A DNA stretch of 64,000 nt from Sorangium cellulosum So ce56 (lineage in GTDB: Bacteria > Myxococcota_A > Polyangia > Polyangiales > Polyangiaceae), in NCBI RefSeq assembly GCF_000067165.1, contig NC_010162.1, positions 1,922,001 to 1,986,000 on the forward strand, given 5' to 3'. Shown in pieces: positions 16,926 to 24,297 of the stretch. Every line of letters starts with the position of its first letter. The stretch's first letter is position 1. Under the pieces are notes generated by a model. That model searched no databases and was not told the DNA's origin. It was given only the letters and a program-made list of their open reading frames with translations. A program made the translations under genes and the position numbers.

Positions 16926-17759
16926 TCATTCCTCCGGGAACTCGCCGCAGCGGCCGCTCCCGCGGCAGACGCCGCTCGCGCAGCTCTCGTGTCGATGACA
17001 CCGCCGGCCGGGCGCCAGCTTGCAAGCGCCCGCGCCATCGCAGACCTTGTCGTCCAGCGCGCAGCCCGGCTCGTCCTCGACTCCGGGGCCGAGGGGCGAG
17101 CACGTGCCGACCGACCGCTCGACGTTGCAGGCCATGCAGGTCTCGTGGCAAGCGGTGTCGCAGCAGACGCCGTCGACGCATTTCCCGCTCGCGCAATCCC
17201 TCGGCCCGCCGCACGCCCGGCCGTTCGCGCCCCTGCACGCGCCCGCTGCGTCGCAGACGCGGCCCTGGCCGCACGGCGAGCCTGCGGCCACGACGTGCGT
17301 GGCGACCCCTCGCCGACACCCGTCGCTCGTGCATGGGTCGCCGTCGTCTTCGGCGTCAGCGTCGTCCGGCGCAGGATACGGCTGCCCCGCAGCGCAGGTG
17401 AGGATCTGGCAGTCGCCCGCGATCTGCCCGGACGGCAGGGCCGGCACGCCGTCGAGCGGGACGTTGACGCACGCGCCTGCGGTGCACGCGTCCGCGGTGC
17501 ATGGATTGTCATCGTCGCAGTCGGTCGCCTGCGTCTCGGCCGCGCACGCAGGGGCCTCTCCGTCCCAGCCACCGCCGGGGTCACCGGCCCCGACCCCTTG
17601 ATCCCCGTCGCCGCCGGCGCCCGCGCCGCCGGAGCCCTGGAAGCTGCGGGCCTTGGGCGAACAGCCCGCCAGCGCGACGACGAGGCACAGCGGCACCGAT
17701 GTCGCCTGCACGCGGCTCGCGCGGCGGAGCGGACGTGCTGAGATGTGAAATGTCCACAT
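16926..17759 (-). CDS. Cys-rich lipoprotein of myxobacterial type
   Basis: A 277-residue protein. A long signal peptide ends in lipobox VALAGC. A Gly/Asp-rich linker is followed by a Cys-rich region with phrases such as DDDNPCTADAC, GRACGGPRDCASGKC, DGVCCDTACHETCMAC and GVCRGSGRCGEF, a pattern repeated in many exported myxobacterial proteins where the Cys pairs probably form small disulphide-linked modules. A GTG at 17789 could extend the protein by 10 residues; neither start has a strong ribosome site. Its role is unknown; it is convergent with the SDR gene. Confidence 0.75.
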   Translation of the reverse strand: MWTFHISARPLRRASRVQATSVPLCLVVALAGCSPKARSFQGSGGAGAGGDGDQGVGAGDPGGGWDGEAPACAAETQATDCDDDNPCTADACTAGACVNVPLDGVPALPSGQIAGDCQILTCAAGQPYPAPDDADAEDDGDPCTSDGCRRGVATHVVAAGSPCGQGRVCDAAGACRGANGRACGGPRDCASGKCVDGVCCDTACHETCMACNVERSVGTCSPLGPGVEDEPGCALDDKVCDGAGACKLAPGRRCHRHESCASGVCRGSGRCGEFPEE

Positions 17760-18022
17760 GCGCCGAACTCTACTGTCGGTCCAGCTCACCCGCTAATCAG
17801 ACTTCTTCTTTGGAGCGGCCATGGACGAACGGCGCGCTCGGTTTGCTGGCGGCGGAGCTCGCAGGTGGGCCCGCGCTCCGTTCGAGGCGCGTCGCCGCCG
17901 TCCGGCTCACCACCCCACCGCATCCGCCCGCCGTACATCCGTGCTCCGCGCGCGGCGCACGCAACACCGCTTCTCCTGATCTTCTCTCTGACGTGCAAGA
18001 ACGGAGAACTTGAGTCCGTCCC

Positions 18023-18829
18023 TCAGGCGAGGCGCGGCGCCTCGCCGATCTGGCCGCCGCGCCGCGCCGCGAGCGCCGCGAGGAACGCGATCCACGCCCC
18101 GGGGCCATCGAGCGTCAGGTCGGGCTCGACCGCGGTGTCCGGCCGCTCGGACGAGGCGATGTAGACGCCCACGCCGCCGATCGCCCGGGCATGGGCGATC
18201 GCCGGCTCGTCGGTCGTGTCGTCGCCCGCATAGACCACCAGCGTCCCCGGCGGCAGCCGTGCCAGCAAGAACGCGAGGGCGCGGCCCTTGTCGTGCGCGG
18301 CGTCCCGGGCCTCGTGGATGCTGCGCCCCCGCATGACCACGAACCCGCGCCGCGCCGCCGCGTCCGCCCACGCCCCGAGCGCGTCGAGCGCCGCCGGCCG
18401 GGCCTCCGCCGGGACGAGCCGCCAGTGGAGCGCGAGCGAGCAGCGCTTGCGCTCGATCCAGAGCGCAGGGACCCGCCGCACCGCCTTTTCCGCCTCGCGT
18501 TCCAGGGCGTCGAGCGCCTCGGTCGGCGCCTCCGCCCGGTACACGAGCTCCCCGCCCGGCGCCGCGATCTCCGCCCCGTGCTCGCCGACGCGCCACACCG
18601 CGCCGAGCGCCGCGGTGCGCGCCGCGACGTCCTGGATCGTCCTCCCCGTGACGATCGCCACGGTCGTGCCCGGCGCCCGCGAGAGCGTCTCCAGCGCCCC
18701 GAGGGCGCGCGGCGCCGCCACCGCCCCGCCCGCGACCGAGGTGATCTCGGCGATTGTCCCGTCGAAGTCCGTCGCGAGCAGCAATGACGGTGCGCCTGCC
18801 GCGCGTTCGACCAATTCAAGAACGTCCAT
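18023..18829 (-). CDS. otsB: Trehalose-6-phosphate phosphatase
   Basis: A 268-residue HAD-type phosphatase. Motif I is DFDGTIAEI (nucleophile and general acid Asp), motif II is VTGR, the Lys of AHDKGRAL supplies motif III, and GDDTTDEPA is motif IV for Mg2+ binding. This set and length match OtsB, which frees trehalose from trehalose-6-phosphate. The trehalose-phosphate synthase is not adjacent. ATG 18829 (MDVLELV) is chosen; an upstream in-frame Met gives an unlikely Trp/Cys-rich leader. Trehalose is a stress protectant in myxobacteria. The gap to the next upstream gene is 134 bp. Confidence 0.88.
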   Translation of the reverse strand: MDVLELVERAAGAPSLLLATDFDGTIAEITSVAGGAVAAPRALGALETLSRAPGTTVAIVTGRTIQDVAARTAALGAVWRVGEHGAEIAAPGGELVYRAEAPTEALDALEREAEKAVRRVPALWIERKRCSLALHWRLVPAEARPAALDALGAWADAAARRGFVVMRGRSIHEARDAAHDKGRALAFLLARLPPGTLVVYAGDDTTDEPAIAHARAIGGVGVYIASSERPDTAVEPDLTLDGPGAWIAFLAALAARRGGQIGEAPRLA

Positions 18830-18963
18830 GCTGCACCAGATGTACCACTGGGCAGGCCAGGAGCACGATGGCAAAGCCGGCGCGACCGGGAGCGACCCAG
18901 TGGCCGGCTTTGCTGCTCGACGACGGACAGGTCGCCGCCGCGCGCCGCGCGCGGAGATGCGCG

Positions 18964-19440
18964 TCAGAACCGGATGATCACCTCGTGCACGCGGCGCCCC
19001 TCGGTCTTGCCCTCGGTGGCCTCCGCGGGCGCGGCGTCACCCGCGGGCGACCCCTCCGCGGCGGCCGCCGGCTCGTCCGGCTTGCACTCGTACTTCACGC
19101 GCCACTCGGTCTTCTGGACCGTGTGCGTGCTCTCCTGCTTCCGCTTCTTCGGCCCGAAGAAATCCTTCTCGCGGCGCTCGCTGGATTCCGACACGGACTC
19201 TTCCCCGACCACGGTCTCGCCCTCTTCGACGATCTCGTAGCTCTCGGGTCCGCCGCAGGTCGTGGCCATCGTCTGGCTCGCCTTCTGCATGGCCACCTCG
19301 CGATCGCCCAGGATTGCGAGCTCGCCGCCGACCTTCGTCCGCTTCACGACGCGGACCTCGCCATACGGCTGCCACGAGCAAGCGGCCGTGGAACAGAGCG
19401 CACACGCGGCGATCAATGCATGAATCGCAGAGAATTTCAT
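18964..19440 (-). CDS. Hypothetical lipoprotein
   Basis: A 158-residue protein with a signal peptide and lipobox CSTAAC. The N-terminal half (GELAILGDREVAMQKA, TCGGPESYEIVEEGE) looks like a small envelope domain; the C-terminal half is charged and low in complexity (RREKDFFGPKKRKQ, PAAAAEGSPAGDAAP) before a final VHEVIIRF. No family is recognised. The ATG at 19440 has AAGG in front; a longer in-frame extension upstream is rejected because it would bury the signal peptide. Confidence 0.7.
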   Translation of the reverse strand: MKFSAIHALIAACALCSTAACSWQPYGEVRVVKRTKVGGELAILGDREVAMQKASQTMATTCGGPESYEIVEEGETVVGEESVSESSERREKDFFGPKKRKQESTHTVQKTEWRVKYECKPDEPAAAAEGSPAGDAAPAEATEGKTEGRRVHEVIIRF

Positions 19441-19832
19441 GCCTTGCACCAGTACCACCCTCGAAATGACGAGGGCAACAACAAAGCGCGGGCGGTCCCG
19501 CGCAAAACCTGCTACCGGCGGCGCGCGCGCGCGCCTGGTTTGTTTATTGGCCGCTGGATCGCCGTCGCGCCGTCGCGCCGTCGCGCCGTCGTAGCGGTCC
19601 AACGTCGCGGGGTCGCTCGAGCGCGCGCCTGCTCGCGCCGGGGCACCGGATCACCACCCGCTGCTGCCACGGCAGCAGCGCGGGAGCCCCCGGCCCCGCG
19701 TTCCGGCCCGCTCCGGCGCGGCATGGGGGTTGCTGACCGCGGGTGTTCGCCGGCGCGGATCAACAGGCTTGATCCGCGCCGTGCGCCGAGGTCCAACTGC
19801 GCTCCTTCATCGACAAGAACCGCTTCCTGCTG
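19441..19832. other. Intergenic region with GC-rich microsatellite
   Basis: No gene is supported in this 390 bp stretch between two divergent genes. It contains alternating GC around 19510-19535 and an octamer repeat at 19561-19592. Confidence 0.6.
19561..19592. repeat. Tandem octamer GCCGTCGC x 4
   Basis: Four head-to-tail copies of GCCGTCGC; the last one ends in T. It lies in a non-coding gap and may differ in copy number between strains. Confidence 0.85.
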
Positions 19833-21017
19833 GTGTTCGCGGCGCTGTCCTCGGTCATGGGCCTCAGCGTCGGCGTGGCCAAGGTGAGCACGACGCTGTA
19901 TGCGCTGGAGCTCGGGGCGAACGAGGCGCTGCTCGGGCTGATCTCCGGATCGCAGAGCGTCGGGGTGCTCCTGATGAGCATCCCCATCGGGCTCCTCGTG
20001 GATCACCTCGGGCCCTCGCGGCTGTTCGTGCTGGGGAGCCTCGTGGCCGGGTCGCTCTACATGGCCTTGCCGGCGGTCCCGTCTCCGGTGTTCCTGCTGG
20101 CCTTCACGACGGCGATCAGCTTCTTCATGCCGATGCGCTTCGTCTCGCTGAGCACCGTGTTCATGCAGCAGCTCGAGACGGTGGGCGAGGGCAAGGCCGG
20201 CTGGTACCGCGGCACGCATATGGTCGGCATGTTCCTGCTCGGCCCCATGCTCGCGGCCAGCCTCACGAAGGCGCTCGGCTTCTCGGGCACGTACCGGCTC
20301 ATCGGGCTCTCGTTCCTGATCACCGTGCTCATGTCGCCGATCGTCTTCGGCCCTTACACGGCGCGGCCCGCGCACCCTCGCTCGCTCCGCCTCTCCGGCG
20401 TCCGCTCCGACCTCGCCCTGCTCGCGCAGGACGTCGAGCTGCGCAGCGTGTGCCTGATCGAGTTTGCGGCCCAGTCGATCAACTCGTTCTTCATGTTCTT
20501 CATCATCCCCATCGGCGTCACCGTCGCCCACCTGACGGCGGCCGAGGCGTCGGGGCTCCTGGCCTGGCAGGGCGTGACCTTCATCTTCGCGCTGTTCGCG
20601 CTGGGGGGCCTCGTGGGCCGGGTGGGGCACGAGCGCGTCTACCTCGCGAGCCTGGTCCTCGTCCCGAGCGCGCTCCTCTTGCTCGGCCTCTCGCGCGATC
20701 TCACGCCGCTGCGGGCCGGCGGCCTGCTGCTCGGCCTCGGGCTCGGCATCCTCCAGATCGCGAACCTCACCCGCATCGCCCGCATCGGCGCGCGGGCGGG
20801 GCGGGGCAAGGTGGCCGGCTTGCAGGCGCTCGTGGGGCCGTCCGGTGGCCTGTTCGGCAGCGCCGTGGGCGGCCTCCTGGGCCGGAGCCTGGGGCTCCAG
20901 ACGATGTTCCTGCTCCTGTCCGTGTTCTTCGGCCTGCTCCTCGCCGCGGCGCGCAGGACGTCCAGCGCGGCGGCGGCGGCGAGCCCCGCGCCCGCCGAGC
21001 CCGCCGCCGCCGAGTAA
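19833..21017 (+). CDS. MFS transporter
   Basis: A 394-residue membrane protein with about 12 hydrophobic segments and major-facilitator features: GLLVDHLGPSRLFVLGSLVAG in the loop after the second helix, and LAALTKALGFS-type turns. The substrate is unknown. Start problem: conserved first-helix context (RSFIDKNRFLLVFAALS) is open upstream of the GTG at 19833, but the frame has a stop at 19770 and no ATG, GTG or TTG between; only a CTG at 19797, preceded by GAGGT, could serve. So the gene either uses CTG, or GTG 19833 gives a slightly short first helix. It ends 22 bp before the binding lipoprotein gene. Confidence 0.8.
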   Translation: MFAALSSVMGLSVGVAKVSTTLYALELGANEALLGLISGSQSVGVLLMSIPIGLLVDHLGPSRLFVLGSLVAGSLYMALPAVPSPVFLLAFTTAISFFMPMRFVSLSTVFMQQLETVGEGKAGWYRGTHMVGMFLLGPMLAASLTKALGFSGTYRLIGLSFLITVLMSPIVFGPYTARPAHPRSLRLSGVRSDLALLAQDVELRSVCLIEFAAQSINSFFMFFIIPIGVTVAHLTAAEASGLLAWQGVTFIFALFALGGLVGRVGHERVYLASLVLVPSALLLLGLSRDLTPLRAGGLLLGLGLGILQIANLTRIARIGARAGRGKVAGLQALVGPSGGLFGSAVGGLLGRSLGLQTMFLLLSVFFGLLLAAARRTSSAAAAASPAPAEPAAAE

Positions 21018-21039
21018 CGGCCGAAAAGAGACGACCACC

Positions 21040-22098
21040 ATGCGAGAGCTCGACAAGCCATCTTCGATCGCCACGACGCGCCGCAGGCTCGCGGCGGCCC
21101 TCTGCGCCGCGCTCGCGCTCGCGGCCTGCTCGAAGGGAGGCCCCGGCAGCGGCGACGGCGCCGCCGGCGACTACGAGGTGCAGGAGCTGCGCTATCAGGG
21201 GTTCTCGGGCATGGTCTCGGTGCCCGAGCTGGCGGAGGACCTGGGGTACCTCGCCCCGATCAAGCTGAGCTACGTCGGCAACACGATCAGCGGGCCGCAG
21301 GACATCCAGACCGTGGTCACCGGAGACACCGATCTCGGGCAGGCGTTCAACGGCGCGGTGATCAAGCTGATCGCCGCCGGGGCGCCGCTCCGGGCGGTGG
21401 TGGGCGGCTACGGGATCGACGCGAAGCGGTGGAGCGGCTTCTACGTGACCGAGGACAGCCCCATCCAGGCGGCGCGGGACCTGATCGGCAAGAAGGTCGC
21501 GATGAACACGCTGGGCGCGCACCACGAGCTGATGCTGAAAGAGTACCTGTCGCGGCAGGGGCTCACGAGCAACGAGATCGCGCAGGTCACGCTGGTGGTG
21601 CTGCCGCCGGTGAGCGCGGAGCAGGCGCTTCGACAGGGGCAGGTGGAGGTCGCCGTCCTCGGCGACATCCTGCGCGACAAGGCGCTGGAGCGCGGCGGCG
21701 TCCGGGCCCTGTTCTCGGATCACGAGCTGTTCGGCGAGCTCACCGCCGGCAGCTACGTGATGAGCAAGCGATTCCTGAAGGAGAGCCCGAACAGCGCCCG
21801 CAAGTTCGTGGAGGCCGCGGCGCGCGCCATCGAGTGGGCCCGGAGCACGCCGCGCGAGGAGGTGGTGGCCCGATTGCAACGCATCATCGAGCGGCGGGGG
21901 CGCAACGAGGACGCGTCGCTCGTGAAGTACTGGACCAGCCTGGGCGTCGCCGGCAAAGGCGGGCTCCTGTCGGCCGGGGAATACCAGATCTGGATCGACT
22001 GGCTGGTGAAGGACGGCGACCTCGAGGCGGGGCAGATCAAGGCCGAGGACCTGTTCACGAACGAGCTCAACCCGTTCGCGGCGACACAGGGGCAGTGA
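21040..22098 (+). CDS. NMT1/SsuA-type substrate-binding lipoprotein
   Basis: A 352-residue protein. A signal peptide ends in lipobox LALAAC. The mature part has the layout of ABC-type nitrate/sulfonate/taurine binding proteins: FSGMVSVPELAEDLGYL, DIQTVVTGDTDLGQAFNGAVIKLIAAGAPL, DLIGKKVAMNTLGAHHELML and QALRQGQVEVAVLGDILRDKAL. No ABC permease or ATPase gene is next to it; instead it follows an MFS gene by 22 bp (ribosome site AAAAGAG). A divergent pair of two-component genes lies downstream. A 66 bp fossil of a paralogue is at 27155-27220. Confidence 0.85.
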   Translation: MRELDKPSSIATTRRRLAAALCAALALAACSKGGPGSGDGAAGDYEVQELRYQGFSGMVSVPELAEDLGYLAPIKLSYVGNTISGPQDIQTVVTGDTDLGQAFNGAVIKLIAAGAPLRAVVGGYGIDAKRWSGFYVTEDSPIQAARDLIGKKVAMNTLGAHHELMLKEYLSRQGLTSNEIAQVTLVVLPPVSAEQALRQGQVEVAVLGDILRDKALERGGVRALFSDHELFGELTAGSYVMSKRFLKESPNSARKFVEAAARAIEWARSTPREEVVARLQRIIERRGRNEDASLVKYWTSLGVAGKGGLLSAGEYQIWIDWLVKDGDLEAGQIKAEDLFTNELNPFAATQGQ

Positions 22099-22193
22099 CA
22101 GCGCCGGCCGCGGCGCCTCCCGCTCGCCACCGCCTGCGGTAGAGGAGGAATTTGCCGTGGTTCACGGCCCGCGCGCGGCGGCGCTAGCCTCTC

Positions 22194-22739
22194 CTACGAT
22201 CGCCGCCGGAGGATGTGCTGGAGCAGCTGGCGCGAGATGTTCAGGAGCTTTGCCGCCTTCCGGCGGTTTCCCCCGGCGCGCGCGAGCGCCTCGTCGACCA
22301 TGACGGTGCGCACCTGCTCCTCGACGTCCTGGATCGACGCCCGCCCCACCGCCGCGCGCACCTGAGGCCGGAGATCGGGCGGCCGGGCCAGCGCGTCGTC
22401 GATCGTGCGCTCCAGCTCCTCGAGGCGCAGCGGCTTCGCCAGGAACGAGCGCACCCCCATCTGGGCGAGCCGGAACGAGACGGCCGGGCTCGCCGAGCCG
22501 CTGATGGCCACGATCGTCGGCGCGACAGCGCAGGTCATGGCCCGCTCAACGACGTCGACGGCGTTCCCGTCCGGGAGCATCACGTCGGCGATGATGCCTT
22601 GAAACGCCCCGTCCGCGAGCGCGCGGTGCGCCTCGGCCACCGACGCGCACGCGACGACCTCGGCGCCGCGCGCCTCGAGCGCCTCGTGCAGCGCGCGCCG
22701 GAGCCTCGCGTCGTCCTCCACGACCAGCCAGCGTAACAT
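22194..22739 (-). CDS. Response regulator, RegA/PrrA type (receiver plus Fis-type HTH)
   Basis: A 181-residue regulator. The receiver has E/D pocket VVEDD, phospho-acceptor D52 (IIADVMLPDG), a Ser in ISGSAS and the Lys of LAKPLR. A short linker leads to a Fis-type HTH at the C-terminus (ARAGGNRRKAAKLLNISRQL). This short layout is that of RegA/PrrA/ActR regulators, which control redox genes in other proteobacteria. It is transcribed away from the histidine kinase gene, only 24 bp from its probable start, so the pair is very likely cognate. Confidence 0.88.
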   Translation of the reverse strand: MLRWLVVEDDARLRRALHEALEARGAEVVACASVAEAHRALADGAFQGIIADVMLPDGNAVDVVERAMTCAVAPTIVAISGSASPAVSFRLAQMGVRSFLAKPLRLEELERTIDDALARPPDLRPQVRAAVGRASIQDVEEQVRTVMVDEALARAGGNRRKAAKLLNISRQLLQHILRRRS

Positions 22740-22763
22740 CGTATGGTAGAATGCCCCCGGTTC

Positions 22764-24158
22764 ATGGGGGCGCATAGTCTCAAGAGGGCGGAGCTGGCCA
22801 GCCTCCCGGCGGCGTCGGCAGCGTCGGCCGTGTCGGCGCTGTCGGCCGTGTCGGCGCTGTCGGCCGTGTCGGCGCTGTCAAATGGCGCGCAGCTCGACGC
22901 CCTCATCACGCGCGAGGCGCTGCGGGGTGAGCGCACCGCCTCGATCGCGCGGAGCGTCTTCTGCGCGGCCCTCCTCGCGCGGTTCCTCGCCGTCGGGGGT
23001 TTGGCGCCGTCAGGCTCTCACGCGCGCTCGCTCATCGAGGTTCCGCTGCTCCTCGGCGCGGTTGTCGCCTCGCTGTACGTGTGGTGGCGGAGCCGGAGGG
23101 CCGATGCCCCTCCTCACCTGATCCTCGTCTCGGTCGGCCTCGACGCGCTCCTGTGCTTTCTGGCGCTGCTGCCGAACGTGCTCTGGCCCTGGGACGGCTA
23201 CCCGGGAATCTTGCACCTGCCCGATATGGCCGCGCTCCTCATCACGGTGTCCGTGAGCGCATTCCGGCTCGTCCGCCGGGCGGTGCTCCTCGCGACGGCG
23301 GCGAACGCGCTCTCCGCGCTCGTGCTCATCGTGCTCGACCGCGCGCTGAACGGCGGCCACCACGGCCACTTCTGGGCGCCGGCGTCGCTGTTCTTCCTCC
23401 TGCTCCTGACGGCCGCCAGCGCGGCGCTCCTCGTCACGAAGCGCACGGTCCGCGTCGTCGAGCTCGGGGCGCAATCCACGCTGCGCGCCGAGCGCGCGCA
23501 GCGGAACCTGAGCGTCATGCTGCACGAGCACCACGACGTGAAGACCTCGCTCTCGGCCGCCCTCATCGACACCGATCTCCTCCGGCGCGAGCTCCTTCGG
23601 GTCGAGTCCGCGAGCGCCGAGCGCATGTTGCGGAAGCTGGAGCAGCTCCGCGAGAGCATCGAGGATGTCGCCTCGACCATGGGGCACATCCGCGATCGGA
23701 CGATGCGCGAGCTCGACGCGCTGCGCGCGACGGCCCCCGCCGAGATCGGCGAGGCGACCCGCGGCGCGCTGCGGGTCGTCCGGCGGCGCTACCAGGCGGT
23801 GAAGGTCGACGTCACGGAGCGCGCGGAGCGCACCGCGGTCCTCTTCGCGGGGGGGCACGACGTGCTGGAGCGAGTGCTCCTCAACGTCCTCGTCAACGCG
23901 TGCGAGGGGACGGGCGAGCGCGGGGCGTCCAGCGTGACGCTGGACGCGCGCCCGCTGGGCGGCGGACGGGTGGCCATCGAGGTGAAGGACGACGGCCCCG
24001 GGTTCCACGACACGCCGAGCCCGAAGCCGGGCGGGTCCGGACAGGGGCTCGGCTTCGTGGCCGGCATGGTGGAATCGAGCGGTGGGCTCGTCCTGCGCGC
24101 CAACCTCCCGGAAGGCGGCGCCAAGGTCACCATCGAGCTGCTCGAAGCGCCTGTGTGA
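22764..24158 (+). CDS. Sensor histidine kinase
   Basis: A 464-residue membrane kinase. After an N-terminal repeat SAVSAL (three copies) come about six hydrophobic segments (60-230; for example LIEVPLLLGAVVASLYVWW and ASLFFLLLLTAASAALLV), a phospho-acceptor region LSVMLHEHHDVKTSLSAAL, and a GHKL ATPase with N-box NVLVNACEG, G1 DDGPGF and G2 GSGQGLGF. The membrane part without a large periplasmic loop resembles RegB-type redox sensors and fits the RegA-like partner, but the Cys switch of RegB is not obvious. ATG 22764 is preferred to 22743 because it leaves space for divergent promoters, though neither has a strong ribosome site. Confidence 0.85.
   Translation: MGAHSLKRAELASLPAASAASAVSALSAVSALSAVSALSNGAQLDALITREALRGERTASIARSVFCAALLARFLAVGGLAPSGSHARSLIEVPLLLGAVVASLYVWWRSRRADAPPHLILVSVGLDALLCFLALLPNVLWPWDGYPGILHLPDMAALLITVSVSAFRLVRRAVLLATAANALSALVLIVLDRALNGGHHGHFWAPASLFFLLLLTAASAALLVTKRTVRVVELGAQSTLRAERAQRNLSVMLHEHHDVKTSLSAALIDTDLLRRELLRVESASAERMLRKLEQLRESIEDVASTMGHIRDRTMRELDALRATAPAEIGEATRGALRVVRRRYQAVKVDVTERAERTAVLFAGGHDVLERVLLNVLVNACEGTGERGASSVTLDARPLGGGRVAIEVKDDGPGFHDTPSPKPGGSGQGLGFVAGMVESSGGLVLRANLPEGGAKVTIELLEAPV
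22824..22877. repeat. 18 bp tandem repeat x 3 inside kinase gene
   Basis: Three exact copies of TCGGCCGTGTCGGCGCTG, in frame, coding for repeated SAVSAL near the N-terminus of the histidine kinase. Copy-number change would keep the frame. Confidence 0.9.
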
Positions 24159-24181
24159 CGACGGAGCCCGCGGCGCGCCGA

Positions 24182-24211
24182 CCGGGTGGCAAGAAAATTT
24201 GCCCTCATCGC
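24182..24211 (+). repeat. GGCAA-N6-TTGCC element, left copy
   Basis: The core GGCAAGAAAATTTGCC can form a small hairpin. The 30 bp around it match the reverse complement of 27075-27106 at about 26 positions, and weaker similarity extends for another 30 bp. The two inverted copies bracket the dipeptidase and lipoprotein genes. Confidence 0.55.
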
Positions 24212-24297
24212 GCCGCTGGCCGCGCGGTACGCCTCGGTGGCGAAGTGGGGACTCGCATGGGCTCCGTCGCTCGCAAACCTCGGGAGGATGACTCGGC

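Noticed and set aside
17745..18164. Open frame of about 139 codons on the plus strand between the Cys-rich lipoprotein and otsB
   Set aside because: It overlaps the otsB 3' end, has no ribosome site and no recognisable sequence.
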